In this document: one piece after another, positions 1-8,482 of the stretch
Numbering within the stretch: position 1 is the stretch's first letter
How the letters are laid out: each line of letters begins with the position of its first letter
Source: Gloeothece verrucosa PCC 7822
Lineage (GTDB): Bacteria; Cyanobacteriota; Cyanobacteriia; Cyanobacteriales; Microcystaceae
Length of the DNA: 64,000 nt
Assembly: GCF_000147335.1 (NCBI RefSeq)
Contig: NC_014502.1
Location: 62,001-126,000 of the forward strand
Direction: 5' to 3'
Position numbers and translations under genes: made by a program
The notes under the pieces: generated by a model
The model's input: the letters and a program-made list of their open reading frames with translations, nothing else
The model's database searches: none
What the model was told of the DNA's origin: nothing

Positions 1-1217
1 AATTCCGTTGAAATAACTGACCCAGTAGGGTTATTGGGATTAACTATAACCACCGAGTTACAATCATTGATTTTGTCTAAAATTTCATTGGTATCTATTC
101 CTACTTGATCAGAATAAGTCAAACAATTCTTGAAAATACGAGGGTATTCACCAAAGGTAGGACAAGGCAATAAAACCTTACTTTCTTTTAAATATTCCTC
201 TAAAATAGGATAAATTTGAGAAGCACCATTTAGAGTAATGACATAATCTGATTCACAATATAAATAACTGCTCAGTTTTTCATCAATCATCTTTTGAGTC
301 GAACTGTAACTTTGTAGCAATACAGTTAAATTATTTTTAATTTCTGAAATCAAAGAGTTACTGGGAAAATACATATTACGAAGAAAACAAAAATCTAAGA
401 TATCGTAATTCCAAAAACCCCCAAAAGAAGCGTCTAATATTTGCTGTTGAATACTTTCATTAAAGACAAACTCTGCGATTCTTAAATCGTTAGGATCGTC
501 AATTTCTGCCCATTTACCTTGAATTAACTCTGCATAAACTTCTACTTTACCGAGATAAATAATTAACCCTAAAATAATTTCATAATAACAATTATTGTCT
601 AAAGTTTTAGCATAAAAAACAAGTAATTTGCTAAAGTTATTTGCACAAAATTCTTGAGAAAATTTATATACATTTAAAGTCTTATATTTATCCCTAAAAT
701 CAAAATCACTACCTTGTAAATGAGGAGGAATAACATTCGTAATTATTTTTTCTGTGGAAATTGTCACCACCGTACCATCCATACCAAGACGATAATAATC
801 AACCAAAGCAACATTACTGTGAGGTGATTGTAGTAAATGCTTTAAAATAGATGAATCAAAAATAAGATCAGCTTCAATCAAGATAATATCTCGATCAATT
901 TTTAAATTTTCAAAAGCGAGTGCCAAGGAATAAATATTATTCGTTTCTGCGTATTTAGGATTATAAATATAGTTGAAATCTAAGTGAGGATAGGTTTGTT
1001 TTAAATATAATTTTAGTTCAGCATCTTGATAACCAGTAACAATATTGATGTCAGTTATTTTAAATTCTAATAATGAATTAATAATTCTTTGAATAACGGT
1101 TTTATCTGCTATTTTTAATAAAGTTTTATGGGTGTGATAGGTTAAGGGACGCATTCTTCTACCATAACCTGCTGCAAGAATAATAACTTTAAATCTATTT
1201 TTGTTTTCTAGTTTCAT
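1..1217 (-). CDS. Bifunctional sugar/choline-type nucleotidyltransferase + class I aminotransferase (partial, runs off window start)
   Basis: Reading the minus strand from the ATG at 1217 gives an open frame to position 1. The first ~240 residues form an NTP-transferase fold: the nucleotide-binding signature LAAGYGRRMRPLT lies at residues 12-24, followed by an acidic metal-site segment (LIEADLIF) around residue 110. The rest is a PLP-dependent aminotransferase of class I/II type, ending near the window edge in the NPNNPTG motif. The family pairing suggests a nucleotide-activated small polar group or amino sugar plus a transamination step in cell-surface glycan or phosphonate-type decoration; the substrate cannot be told. 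It lies 8 bp downstream of the GT2 gene on the same strand, so the two are probably co-transcribed. The PLP-lysine region is outside the window. Confidence 0.8.
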   Translation of the reverse strand, partial: MKLENKNRFKVIILAAGYGRRMRPLTYHTHKTLLKIADKTVIQRIINSLLEFKITDINIVTGYQDAELKLYLKQTYPHLDFNYIYNPKYAETNNIYSLALAFENLKIDRDIILIEADLIFDSSILKHLLQSPHSNVALVDYYRLGMDGTVVTISTEKIITNVIPPHLQGSDFDFRDKYKTLNVYKFSQEFCANNFSKLLVFYAKTLDNNCYYEIILGLIIYLGKVEVYAELIQGKWAEIDDPNDLRIAEFVFNESIQQQILDASFGGFWNYDILDFCFLRNMYFPSNSLISEIKNNLTVLLQSYSSTQKMIDEKLSSYLYCESDYVITLNGASQIYPILEEYLKESKVLLPCPTFGEYPRIFKNCLTYSDQVGIDTNEILDKINDCNSVVIVNPNNPTGSVISTE

Positions 1218-1225
1218 AATAATTA

Positions 1226-2152
1226 TTAATATTTATGTCTGATAATTAACTCTGATGACTCCAAGGGTTTACCTATGCCAGCGTACCCAAAAAATTCTCC
1301 TAAAGACCAGCATAAAATTCCCACCAATGTTACTGGCAATGTGAGTATAAATTGATATATATATGTCCCTGATTTAATAACATCCTTGCTACGACGATAG
1401 GTAATTAAAAAGGGAAGAAGAAATGATCCCCCTGCGTATATTATTTGCTTGATCGGGGAAAAATTTTTTTCTAACACTCTGAGTTGAGCAAAGTTTTGTC
1501 CATGCTTGAATTTGCGTTTTATTAAATCCCCGAAATCCTTAATGTTAATGTGAAACACCTGAATCTTAGGAACAAATAAGGCTTGATAACCAGCATCAGC
1601 TAATTTCCAAGTAAATAGGGTATCTTCACATAAACCACCTTCTAAAAAGGGTCCATACTTTTCAAATGCCCATCGTTTACAGGATAGACAGCCCGTAGGA
1701 ATATCAGTGCGAGCAAATGAATGTGATTGAGGCATCCATTGACTAAATCCTGAGAAATAGTAACCCCAACCTACATAGCTTTCTGGATTGCCATTGGCGA
1801 TCGCCCCGCCAACGACGGGATGATCCGTTTGCCCATGGGCTTCTATAATTTGCTTAAGCCATGTTGGTTTAACGAAACAATCTGCATCTAGAAATATGAG
1901 AATATTTCCTTGAGAATTGATTACTCCATAATTGCGGGCATCCCCTGGGTACATTTTTTGGTCAAAATGATAAAGCTTGATATTGGGAAATCTTTCCTCA
2001 ATCAGCATTTCTGTGGCATCATTAGAGCTATCCACAACAATAATTTCAAAACGATGGCAATCAACTTGGGCTTCAAGGGCTGTCAAACACTTGACAATAG
2101 TTTTACTGCTGTTGTACGAAGGAATGATAACTGAAACTAGGGAGTTTTCCAT
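1226..2152 (-). CDS. Family 2 glycosyltransferase
   Basis: 308 residues. The N terminus has the GT2 opening VSVIIPSYNS (residues 6-15), then a VVDSSND donor-site motif and the DADCF motif (DxD-like) near residue 91, so this is a GT-A fold inverting transferase using a nucleotide sugar. A hydrophobic C-terminal stretch (around residues 262-290) suggests membrane association. The CEDTLFTWK motif near residue 180 corresponds to the ED catalytic-base motif of the family. It sits directly upstream of the nucleotidyltransferase-aminotransferase fusion and close to another GT2, consistent with assembly of an exopolysaccharide or surface glycan. The acceptor is unknown. Confidence 0.85.
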   Translation of the reverse strand: MENSLVSVIIPSYNSSKTIVKCLTALEAQVDCHRFEIIVVDSSNDATEMLIEERFPNIKLYHFDQKMYPGDARNYGVINSQGNILIFLDADCFVKPTWLKQIIEAHGQTDHPVVGGAIANGNPESYVGWGYYFSGFSQWMPQSHSFARTDIPTGCLSCKRWAFEKYGPFLEGGLCEDTLFTWKLADAGYQALFVPKIQVFHINIKDFGDLIKRKFKHGQNFAQLRVLEKNFSPIKQIIYAGGSFLLPFLITYRRSKDVIKSGTYIYQFILTLPVTLVGILCWSLGEFFGYAGIGKPLESSELIIRHKY

Positions 2153-2295
2153 TCTCTTGAAAATTTTACTTTTAATCTAAATTTGAAGGATGTGATTCTT
2201 AATTTCAATCCCTTAACTTAATTTTACAGTAATACTGTTTTTTTTGACAAATATGGAAGAAAAAGGTTAACAATTAATCTATAATTAATAAAAAC

Positions 2296-2500
2296 TTAAC
2301 ACCCCAAACCATTTCCGTGATTATTCCCGTCGATAAAGGAGGGAAAGCATTTACCTAGACAGAATTGATTCACCGTGAGCGCAATTTTGTCAACGATTTA
2401 AACTTGCAATGGTCAAGTCGTCTTAGCACCGTTTGTCTCTATTTATTGGTTATGACTACCGTAGCCAGTATTTGGTTATCTCAAATGGTTTTACTGACAG
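2296..2500 (+). pseudogene. Remnant of a GT2 glycosyltransferase (N-terminal motif joined to C-terminal membrane part)
   Basis: In the plus strand the frame encodes TISVIIPVDKGGKAF, a GT2 N terminus, followed at once by a TAG stop and then LNLQWSSRLSTVCLYLL plus a hydrophobic segment. That second part matches the C-terminal GT2 remnant at 6329-6629 (LQCSSRLSVALVYTLL). The catalytic middle of the protein is missing, there is no start codon, and the frame then runs into the end of the opposite-strand GT2 gene. This is best read as an internally deleted and truncated gene. A 87-residue open frame from 2365 is part of it and is unlikely to be a gene of its own. Confidence 0.6.
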
Positions 2501-3398
2501 GCTTCCTGATCTCAGGTTGGAAAATTTTTGTTGTAAAAAATCCGAAAATATTAGCCAATTGTGAGAGCAATAATAAGCTACAAAGAAATAGGGATGGGAA
2601 AGGACTAGATTGTGTGGTCAAAGGATAAGTAATTAGCTTCCAATAAAAGGTTAATGGTTGAAATTTTAGGGATGTTTTATTTCCTTGGGAACGAAGTTGA
2701 TGAAAACAATAGGCACCACAACCATAATTATAATGTTGTCGCCAAAATTTACCTAAACTTAGGTGATGAGAATGATAGATAATTGCATTAGGAATATAAC
2801 ATAATGAATAGCCAGACGATAACCAACGATCACAAAATTCTCGGTCTTCTCCTGCTGCTAAAGAAAAGCTAATATCAAATTGCCCAACTTGATCAAATAA
2901 TTTCCGATATATGGCAAAATTATTAGAGGCAAAAAAGGTGGCTTGAGTGCCTTTTGTGTTGTAATAATCATAAAGATAATCAATGAATAATTGACTCGCT
3001 GTTGAATAAGGGTTGTCCACTAAGGTGTTGAGGGTTTTTCCTCCTAAAAGGGCGTTTGGAGTTTTAGAAAAACCATTTTCAAGAGCACAAAGCCAGTTTT
3101 CATCTAGAATGCAGTCATCATCCGTAAAGGCTAAATACTCTCCAGATGCTGCATTTGCTCCCGTGTTCCGTGCTTGGGCAGGTCCTGCGTTAGTTTGTCG
3201 AATTAATTTAATATGCAGTTGCTCACGGTAAGGATTGACTAAATTATCTAAGGGGTCTTTACTCCCATCATCAACAATAATTATTTCAAAGCGCTCTCTT
3301 GGATACTTAAGACAAGCAATGGAGTCCAGACAGGTTTTCAATGCTTCACAACGATTATAGGTGGGAATAACAATTGACATAAATGGAGACAGACTCAT
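2481..3398 (-). CDS. Family 2 glycosyltransferase
   Basis: 305 residues beginning with the GT2 signature MSIVIPTYNRCEAL (residues 7-20). The IIVDDGSKD motif near residue 40 and the TDDDC motif near residue 95 give the GT-A nucleotide-sugar and metal site; AAGEDREFCDRW near residue 180 is the catalytic ED and downstream binding motif. The last ~25 residues are hydrophobic. Its ATG overlaps the stop codon of the truncated oxidoreductase fragment upstream (TAATG), a sign that the two were once translationally coupled in one polysaccharide operon. The acceptor and sugar are not identifiable. Confidence 0.85.
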   Translation of the reverse strand: MSLSPFMSIVIPTYNRCEALKTCLDSIACLKYPRERFEIIIVDDGSKDPLDNLVNPYREQLHIKLIRQTNAGPAQARNTGANAASGEYLAFTDDDCILDENWLCALENGFSKTPNALLGGKTLNTLVDNPYSTASQLFIDYLYDYYNTKGTQATFFASNNFAIYRKLFDQVGQFDISFSLAAGEDREFCDRWLSSGYSLCYIPNAIIYHSHHLSLGKFWRQHYNYGCGAYCFHQLRSQGNKTSLKFQPLTFYWKLITYPLTTQSSPFPSLFLCSLLLLSQLANIFGFFTTKIFQPEIRKPVSKTI

Positions 3399-3583
3399 TA
3401 ATATATCCCCACACCAACTTGAGAAAGAGACTTCTTATCATCTGTTACAAAATCTTTATAATAAAACAGTTCTGTATTCACTTGCCACAAATCATGATTA
3501 GCACCCATAATACTCTCAGCAGCTAATAATGCGGATAACATGGAATGATCTTGGTTATTATAACAGTGCATTCCGTTGCATCT
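3398..3583 (-). pseudogene. C-terminal fragment of an FAD-dependent oxidoreductase, paralogue of 4831-6303
   Basis: The minus strand encodes about 60 residues (NGMHCYNNQDHSMLSALLAA, then IMGANHDLW) that align closely with the last 60 residues of the intact oxidoreductase at 4831-6303 (NGMHRYNNQDHSMLSALLAA). Upstream of about 3583 the similarity stops in AT-rich sequence with stop codons. The fragment's stop overlaps the start of the GT2 gene. This shows that an oxidoreductase-GT2 unit was once duplicated here and mostly deleted. Confidence 0.8.
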
Positions 3584-3683
3584 AATGTTTTTTTATAATA
3601 TTATTATAATATTATAAAATCTAAAACACAAGATAGATATCAACAACCTGTAACACTTTTTAATTATTTACATTAAAAATAAA

Positions 3684-4819
3684 ATGAGTCTTGGAAAAAA
3701 ACAGCCGATTTTATTGATTCTAACTTTGTTGCTTACCTTTCTGGCAATAACTTATTTAAGCAAAGGGTTTTATAATCTAGCCTTTGATGGAAGTCCAAGG
3801 GGCGCAAGGGATTTGCTAGAACGCTGGAAAGAACAACAGTATATATATTTAAATACTTACCCTTATGGAATGGATAGGGCGGATATCAATCCTATTTTAG
3901 GAAGAATTCGTTCAGGAGGCTATCCGCCCTGGGCTTTTTTTACGGGATTTTTTGTATTCCCTAATATTTCTTGGGGGTTAATTCGGGCCTATCATGTCTT
4001 GTTAAATTTTTTATTTTTAGGACTTCTCAGCCGTTTTGCCTATCAATTAGGATTACCTTTTGGTCAACTGGCGGCTTAGTTTTTCGTAGTAGCTTCTTTA
4101 GCAATAAGTAGTAATTGTACTACTTTGAATACTGGTCAGTATGGTATTATTATTAATGGTCTTTTAATTGCCGTTTATTACTTACTTCAGGCTAAAAAAA
4201 TATTTTGGCTGGATTATTGATGGGAATGTCTTTAGCTAAACCTACTATTTCCGCTTCTTATATTTTAAGTTTAGCAATTAATCGTAAAATTAAAACAGTA
4301 TTTGTTGCCTTGTTTTACATTATTTTCGGAATATTTTATATTTCTTCATTAATTTATCTTAGCTTAAATACCATTATATATCGTTTTATAAGTCAAATAA
4401 AGTATGTGGCTAATGATGGAGTGAGCAATATTAATTTTTTGATTAATTTAAGAATTAAAAATCAAATTGCTATTATTTTATCAGGTTTAATGGCTGTAAT
4501 TTTTTAGAAACTAAAACAGGCTCCTTTATTAATACTTGTCGCCTGTGCATCTGTTATTAGTCGAATTTTCACTTATCATCGTTCTTATGATGATTTAATG
4601 CTAGTGTTTTTGCTATTAGCTCTATTAAAAGTGGTTTTTGAATACCCTAGATGGCATAACATAATTATTATCTTTTTACTGGGATTGACTTTATGGATTC
4701 CTCTTCGCGTTCAAAATATGCTTGCCCCTTATTGGCTTATTTTTCAAATGTTAGTCTGGTTAATTTCTTTAATTGCTTTATTAATTAACTCATTAAACAA
4801 TCAACAAAAACCTTGTTAA
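3684..4819 (+). pseudogene. Broken polytopic membrane glycosyltransferase (GT87/DUF2029-like)
   Basis: Three hydrophobic open segments (3684-4079, 4205-4507, 4598-4819) read as one multi-spanning membrane protein of about 380 residues. The first ends in an in-frame TAG (4077-4079), after which the frame stays coding (FFVVASLAI...NTGQYG). A frameshift then occurs near the A-run at 4194-4200, and a second TAG lies at 4505-4507 in the new frame. The GGYPPWAFF and NTGQYG motifs and the membrane topology resemble polyprenyl-phosphate-dependent C-type glycosyltransferases of the GT87 family; that assignment is by resemblance only. With two nonsense codons and one frameshift the gene is dead. Confidence 0.6.
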
Positions 4820-4830
4820 CAAAGCTCAAT

Positions 4831-6303
4831 TTAAATACTGTTATCTTCTTGTTTAGATTTAGTCATGAATTCTTCATGATAAGAGCGTTCTGTATTAACT
4901 TTCCATAAATTATGATTCGCTCCCATAATATTCTCTGCCGCTAAGAGTGCTGATAGCATTGAATGATCTTGATTATTGTAACGGTGCATTCCGTTACGTC
5001 CTACCGATTGTAAATTTTCTAAAGTATTTATATAGGATTGAATAATTTTTAGATGTTGCTGGTACTCCGCATCATAAACTGGATAAGCTTTCTTTTGGCG
5101 AATAACTGTTCCATCTTCTACTTTTTTAAGACTATCTATCAATCTGAGATTGACGAGTTCTTCACTAGCAAGTTGAATTAAATTTTGATCGTCCATTTCC
5201 CACAGTTGATCTCCCTCGCTACAAAAATATTCCATTCCCAAACAGGTTTTAGAAAAATCGGGAACCATTTTTGGACTCCAATTTTTAAAATTTTGAATTC
5301 GTCCTACTTTCAATTCTGGACTATGGATATAAATCCAATTGTCCGGAAAAAGATGTTCTTGAGCAATTACAAGAGGAACGATTAAAAAATCTCGATATTT
5401 AAGGCGATCAGCCGCTTTTAAAACCGCTTCGGGAGGTAAAGGATCTAAACTGTTCATTAAAGTCGTAATCGGCATAGTATTAATAAATTGAGCGCCGTTT
5501 ATCTCAAAAATTTTGCCGTCTTTTTTGACGAGAATTCCGATAATTTTTTGCTCTTGTCGTTTGACTTTAACCACTTCTGTATCCAGCCATATTGGACAAC
5601 CCTGATGTTCTAATTTTTCTTGAAACCGTTCCCACATCATGCCCGGACCCAACAAAGGGTAATCAAATTCTTTAATCAAAGTTTTAGTATCATTAGTCCC
5701 GAAAACAGCACTGATAATCGCTTTTTTTAGAGATAATCCTTTAATACGTTGTGCAGCCCAATCTGCCCGGATTTGAGTACAGGGAATTCCCCAGACTTTC
5801 TCCGTATAACTTTTAAAAAAAGTTTTATACAAACGTTCACCAAAACGATTAGTAACCCATTCTTCAAAATTTTCTTCTAGGGGTAAAGGAAAAACTTTAA
5901 CTTTCAAATAACTATAAATAATCAGTAAACTTTGTAAAATTCCTAAATTCCACACAGCATTTAGGGGGTCTAAAGGATAATTAAAATATTTACCTTTATA
6001 ATAAATACGAGATAGACGCGGAACTTTAATAAACTCATCCCCTAATATCTCATACCATAAATGCTGTATTTGAGGAACTTTAGTAAAAAAGCGGTGTCCT
6101 CCAATATCAAAACGATAACCCTTGTAAGTTTCTGTGCGCGAAATTCCTCCAACTCGATCCCCTTTTTCTAAAACAATGGAGCGTAAATCATGTTGAGCTA
6201 AATAATAAGCCGCAGTTAATCCAGCAGGACCTCCACCAATAACGATAGTTGAAGGAAAATCAGAATCATCAGAACTCAAATTATCAGAATTTTTCGTCAG
6301 CAT
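4831..6303 (-). CDS. FAD/NAD(P)-dependent amine-oxidase-like oxidoreductase (UDP-galactopyranose-mutase/protoporphyrinogen-oxidase-like)
   Basis: 490 residues. The Rossmann FAD-binding motif GGGPAGLTAAYYLAQ is at residues 23-37, followed by LEKGDRVGG and the GGHRFFT segment typical of the flavin amine oxidase and UDP-galactopyranose mutase superfamily. The C-terminal half contains the NGMHRYNNQDHSM motif expected near the second flavin-binding segment. Members of this group sit in many cyanobacterial polysaccharide loci and probably act on a nucleotide sugar or lipid-linked sugar, but the reaction is not established. Here it follows the GT2 tail at 6329-6629 on the same strand and is flanked by other glycosyltransferase genes. 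A truncated paralogue lies at 3398-3583. Confidence 0.8.
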   Translation of the reverse strand: MLTKNSDNLSSDDSDFPSTIVIGGGPAGLTAAYYLAQHDLRSIVLEKGDRVGGISRTETYKGYRFDIGGHRFFTKVPQIQHLWYEILGDEFIKVPRLSRIYYKGKYFNYPLDPLNAVWNLGILQSLLIIYSYLKVKVFPLPLEENFEEWVTNRFGERLYKTFFKSYTEKVWGIPCTQIRADWAAQRIKGLSLKKAIISAVFGTNDTKTLIKEFDYPLLGPGMMWERFQEKLEHQGCPIWLDTEVVKVKRQEQKIIGILVKKDGKIFEINGAQFINTMPITTLMNSLDPLPPEAVLKAADRLKYRDFLIVPLVIAQEHLFPDNWIYIHSPELKVGRIQNFKNWSPKMVPDFSKTCLGMEYFCSEGDQLWEMDDQNLIQLASEELVNLRLIDSLKKVEDGTVIRQKKAYPVYDAEYQQHLKIIQSYINTLENLQSVGRNGMHRYNNQDHSMLSALLAAENIMGANHNLWKVNTERSYHEEFMTKSKQEDNSI

Positions 6304-6328
6304 TAATTTTATTTATTGAGATAAGAGT

Positions 6329-6629
6329 CTAAAAATGATGTTTTATTTCAACGATACGCCTTAACCAGTATTGTCCAGTCCCGATAGCGAAAGCCAATCC
6401 ACTGTATAAATAATATAACCAATGCCAGGGCAAGATTCGAATAGTAAACAAAAATCCACGTTTTTCTTGAAAAAATTGGTAAACAGCGAAATTTAAGATA
6501 AGGAGAACCAATATTACCACAATTACCCCGGCGAGTAAAGAAAAAACCCAAAAACTCCCCATCAGTAAGACTAAAAGCGTATAAACGAGCGCGACACTAA
6601 GACGGCTTGAGCATTGTAAATTGTTAGGT
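6329..6629 (-). pseudogene. C-terminal remnant of a membrane GT2 glycosyltransferase, cut by a group II intron
   Basis: The open frame of 121 residues (6329-6694) begins inside intron RNA sequence, so only the part from about 6629 downward is glycosyltransferase. It encodes LQCSSRLSVALVYTLL followed by three hydrophobic segments and a short basic tail. The matching remnant at 2296-2500 has LQWSSRLSTVCLYLL. The catalytic N terminus is absent from the window. The gene was probably an upstream partner of the oxidoreductase at 4831-6303 and lost its front when the intron and IS arrived. Confidence 0.7.
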
Positions 6630-6698
6630 GAGTAGAGATAGTCGCCTATCCCTACTTCCCTCCAGAACGTGGCGTGAAAGTTTCCCTTCACCACGCTC
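6629..6698 (-). ncRNA. 3' end of a group II intron: domains V and VI
   Basis: On the minus strand, 6698 down to 6665 folds as a textbook domain V of 34 nt: GAGC pairs with GTTC, GTGG with CCAC, a 2-nt CG bulge follows, then TGAAGG pairs with CTTTCA around a GAAA tetraloop. The next ~35 nt (6664 to about 6629) form a second hairpin (GTAGGGATAG / CTATCTCTAC) with a domain VI-like layout, and the intron would end at CTACTCAC next to the GT2 coding remnant. The 5' exon boundary and domains I-IV are missing, so the intron cannot splice on its own. Confidence 0.75.
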
Positions 6699-6699
6699 C

Positions 6700-6838
6700 T
6701 CAGTGTACGACTAGCACCTTTTCTTGTGCCATCAACTCTACGCGGTGTAATTGGTCGTGACAGTGTAGGTGTACCAACAAGAGATTCTTGTCGGCGTTAC
6801 TGCCTCCTTTTGACTTCCTTTCGATATGGTGTTTCTCT
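6700..6838 (-). pseudogene. HNH C terminus of a group II intron-encoded protein (5' part lost)
   Basis: The minus strand reads HHIERKSKGGSNADKNLLLV followed by HLHCHDQLHRVE and ends at a TGA (6702-6700) two bases before intron domain V. The HHIE...SKGG...NL...HCHD pattern is the HNH endonuclease end of group II intron reverse transcriptases. The frame opens exactly at the right end of the IS5-like element (6839), so the reverse transcriptase and maturase part was lost on the far side. About 45 residues remain. Confidence 0.7.
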
Positions 6839-7348
6839 AGGGCGTGTCTGCAAACTTCTTTTACAGCCAGAGAAGTATAGAAGCGATCTGCTCCGCAGAT
6901 CCGCGAAGCGGTGCGTCAACATAGCCAAATAGTTGTGTGCATATTTTTCATATCTTGTCGCCACTCTGCGAAATTTTTTGAGCCGGTTGATCAGCCTTTC
7001 GACTCGATTCCGCTCACGATACAGACCTCTATTAAAGCGTTGTCGCTTTTTTTCGTTGCTTTTACGTGGTATGATGGGATTTATCTTCTTGTGGCGTAAT
7101 TTTTCTCGGATAGCTTGACTACTGTAACCTTTATCGCCAAGAAAGTATCTGAATCGACTTTTAGGTCGCCCTCGCCCAATTCTTTTTACTTTTCCCCCTT
7201 TGAGCAAGTCATCAAAACCAACAGTGTCATGTGGTTCCCCGGCTGTTAAAACAAAAACCATCGGTTTTCCGTATCCTTCGGACCGAATGTGTATTTTTGT
7301 GGAAAAACCTCCTTTGCTACGTCCTAAAGCCTGTTTTTCTTGCCCCAT
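6797..7348 (-). CDS. IS5-family (IS427/IS1031-type) transposase, ORF B
   Basis: 183 residues carrying the second half of a DDE transposase: GRSKGGFSTKIH, then FLGDKGYSS with the second catalytic Asp, then GLYRERNRVERLINRLKKFR with the catalytic Glu in the YREK-like signature, and KYAHNYLAM. The frame is +1 relative to ORF A and overlaps it at 7317-7348 over an A-rich stretch, as in IS5 elements that make the full enzyme by frameshifting. The last ~13 residues lie beyond the element's right terminal sequence (AGGGCGTGTCTGCAAAC, from 6839), so the natural end is near 6839. Another copy of this end is at 15633-15917. Confidence 0.8.
   Translation of the reverse strand: MGQEKQALGRSKGGFSTKIHIRSEGYGKPMVFVLTAGEPHDTVGFDDLLKGGKVKRIGRGRPKSRFRYFLGDKGYSSQAIREKLRHKKINPIIPRKSNEKKRQRFNRGLYRERNRVERLINRLKKFRRVATRYEKYAHNYLAMLTHRFADLRSRSLLYFSGCKRSLQTRPRETPYRKEVKRRQ
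6885..6911. repeat. Tandem palindromes inside the transposase coding region
   Basis: GATCTGC-TCC-GCAGATC (6885-6901) is followed directly by CCGC-GAA-GCGG (6901-6911). The corresponding place in the second transposase fragment (15845-15871) has CCGC-TAC-GCGG and GGTCTGC-TTC-GCAGATC. The stems are kept while the loops change, and both copies stay in frame within the transposase C terminus. This has the look of a dispersed cyanobacterial palindromic repeat. Confidence 0.6.
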
Positions 7349-7859
7349 GAATAGCTCCAGCAGCGTGCTGATGTGCCCGAACTACCGTACTGTCGCCCAT
7401 GTGAACTTCCCAATCAATTTTGCCTTCAATGTCGGCTATCGTTTGAAGTTTTGCCAAAATTTCGTCCCAAACCCCTGCTTTTCGCCATCGATAAAAGCGG
7501 CTTGATACGGTGCTGTGAATTCCATAGCAAGGTGGTAAATCACGCCAAGGCGCACCTGTCCTTAAAATCCAAAGTATTCCATTGATTATTTCTCTGTGAT
7601 CGTCTCCTGGCCTTCCTGTCTTCGCTTTTTGACGTGGTAAAAGAGTTTTTAACTTTTCCCATTCCTCGTCGCCAAATTCTTGAAACCCATCCAGTAAAAA
7701 ATCAGCTTTGATCTCATTTAACGGGTTGCCCCCTCCTTGAACCACAGCAATTGGCACAGATGCCGGTGCTGTAACTGAGCTAGATGTTGTTTCTTCAGAG
7801 AGTTGGGCAGCACTAAAGGCTTGATAATCGCCCAGAAAACAGGGTAACACAGCCGACAA
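7317..7859 (-). CDS. IS5-family transposase, ORF A (true start uncertain)
   Basis: 180 residues open. From about LNEIKADFLLDGFQ onward (around residue 50) it matches the N-terminal half of IS5-type transposases: FGDEEWEKLKTLLP, TGRPGDDHREIINGILWILR, TGAPWRDLPPCYG, and MGDSTVVRAHQHAAGA with the first catalytic Asp. The first ~45 residues are read through sequence next to the methyltransferase pseudogene and may not belong to the element. The expected inverted copy of the right-end sequence was not found on this side, so the element's left end is lost or diverged. ORF B follows in the +1 frame. Confidence 0.75.
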   Translation of the reverse strand: MSAVLPCFLGDYQAFSAAQLSEETTSSSVTAPASVPIAVVQGGGNPLNEIKADFLLDGFQEFGDEEWEKLKTLLPRQKAKTGRPGDDHREIINGILWILRTGAPWRDLPPCYGIHSTVSSRFYRWRKAGVWDEILAKLQTIADIEGKIDWEVHMGDSTVVRAHQHAAGAIHGARKTGFRT

Positions 7860-8482
7860 CTTCTAGGGATATATCTCCAAAATGCTTGGCTAACACCTCT
7901 TGGAAACCCTCAAGGTCGTCATTTTGATTGGAAAAAATACCTCTCTTATTGTATGTATCCATTAACCACTTTGCCAACCGAGATCGCGCTACATCATCAG
8001 ATAAGATAGTTGAACCGTAAATAACCGCATTAGGATTCATCAAAGCTTTGAGGTGAGCCAATACTACCGATTTCGATTCGATAGAACCCGGAAGGCAATG
8101 AAGTAAATAATTGATGGCCACCGAATCAAACTTTTCGGCATTTATATGAATCGGCTCTAAAACATTGCGTCGATAAATTTCAGGTTTATATCGCGCAATT
8201 CGCCTTTGAGCGAACTCCAAACTATTCTCGTTGAGGTCCATCAAGGCTATGCGTGGCTCGGCACAAGGGAACTGACATCGAGCCAGGAAATATCCCGTGC
8301 CCACTCCAACGTCTAGATGATTAGCACTCAGATGTTTGTTGTAATGTTCCAGCAGTCGGCGGGTAGGACATTTCCAAATGAACTGATTCGACAAGCCAAG
8401 CACTCCGTTCGTCATAGGCAGCAAGAGTCCTTTTGGTATAAATAGCCTGTCCGGCTTCGACTTGCTGAGGTGTAATACTCAT
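7813..8482 (-). pseudogene. Class I SAM-dependent methyltransferase, frameshifted
   Basis: The natural start is the ATG at 8482 (MSITPQQVEAGQAIYTKRTL). After AAYD near 8412 the reading frame shifts, and the rest continues in the frame 7813-8424: LGLSNQFIWKCPTRRLLEHY, then DVGVGTGYFLARC (SAM-binding motif I), IALMDLNENSL (motif II acidic residue) and FDSVAINYLLHCLPG. About 215 residues would be made without the shift. The target is unknown; the family includes small-molecule and lipid methyltransferases. The 3' end abuts the IS5-like element. One indel around 8408-8418 separates the two frames. Confidence 0.7.

Noticed and set aside
2365..2628. 87-codon plus-strand ORF as a separate gene
   Set aside because: Its first half is the tail of a broken GT2 gene and its second half lies antisense to the end of the intact GT2 gene; no start signal.
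6329..6694. 121-residue ORF taken as a complete membrane protein
   Set aside because: The first ~20 codons translate group II intron domains V and VI; only the part after about 6629 is real coding sequence.
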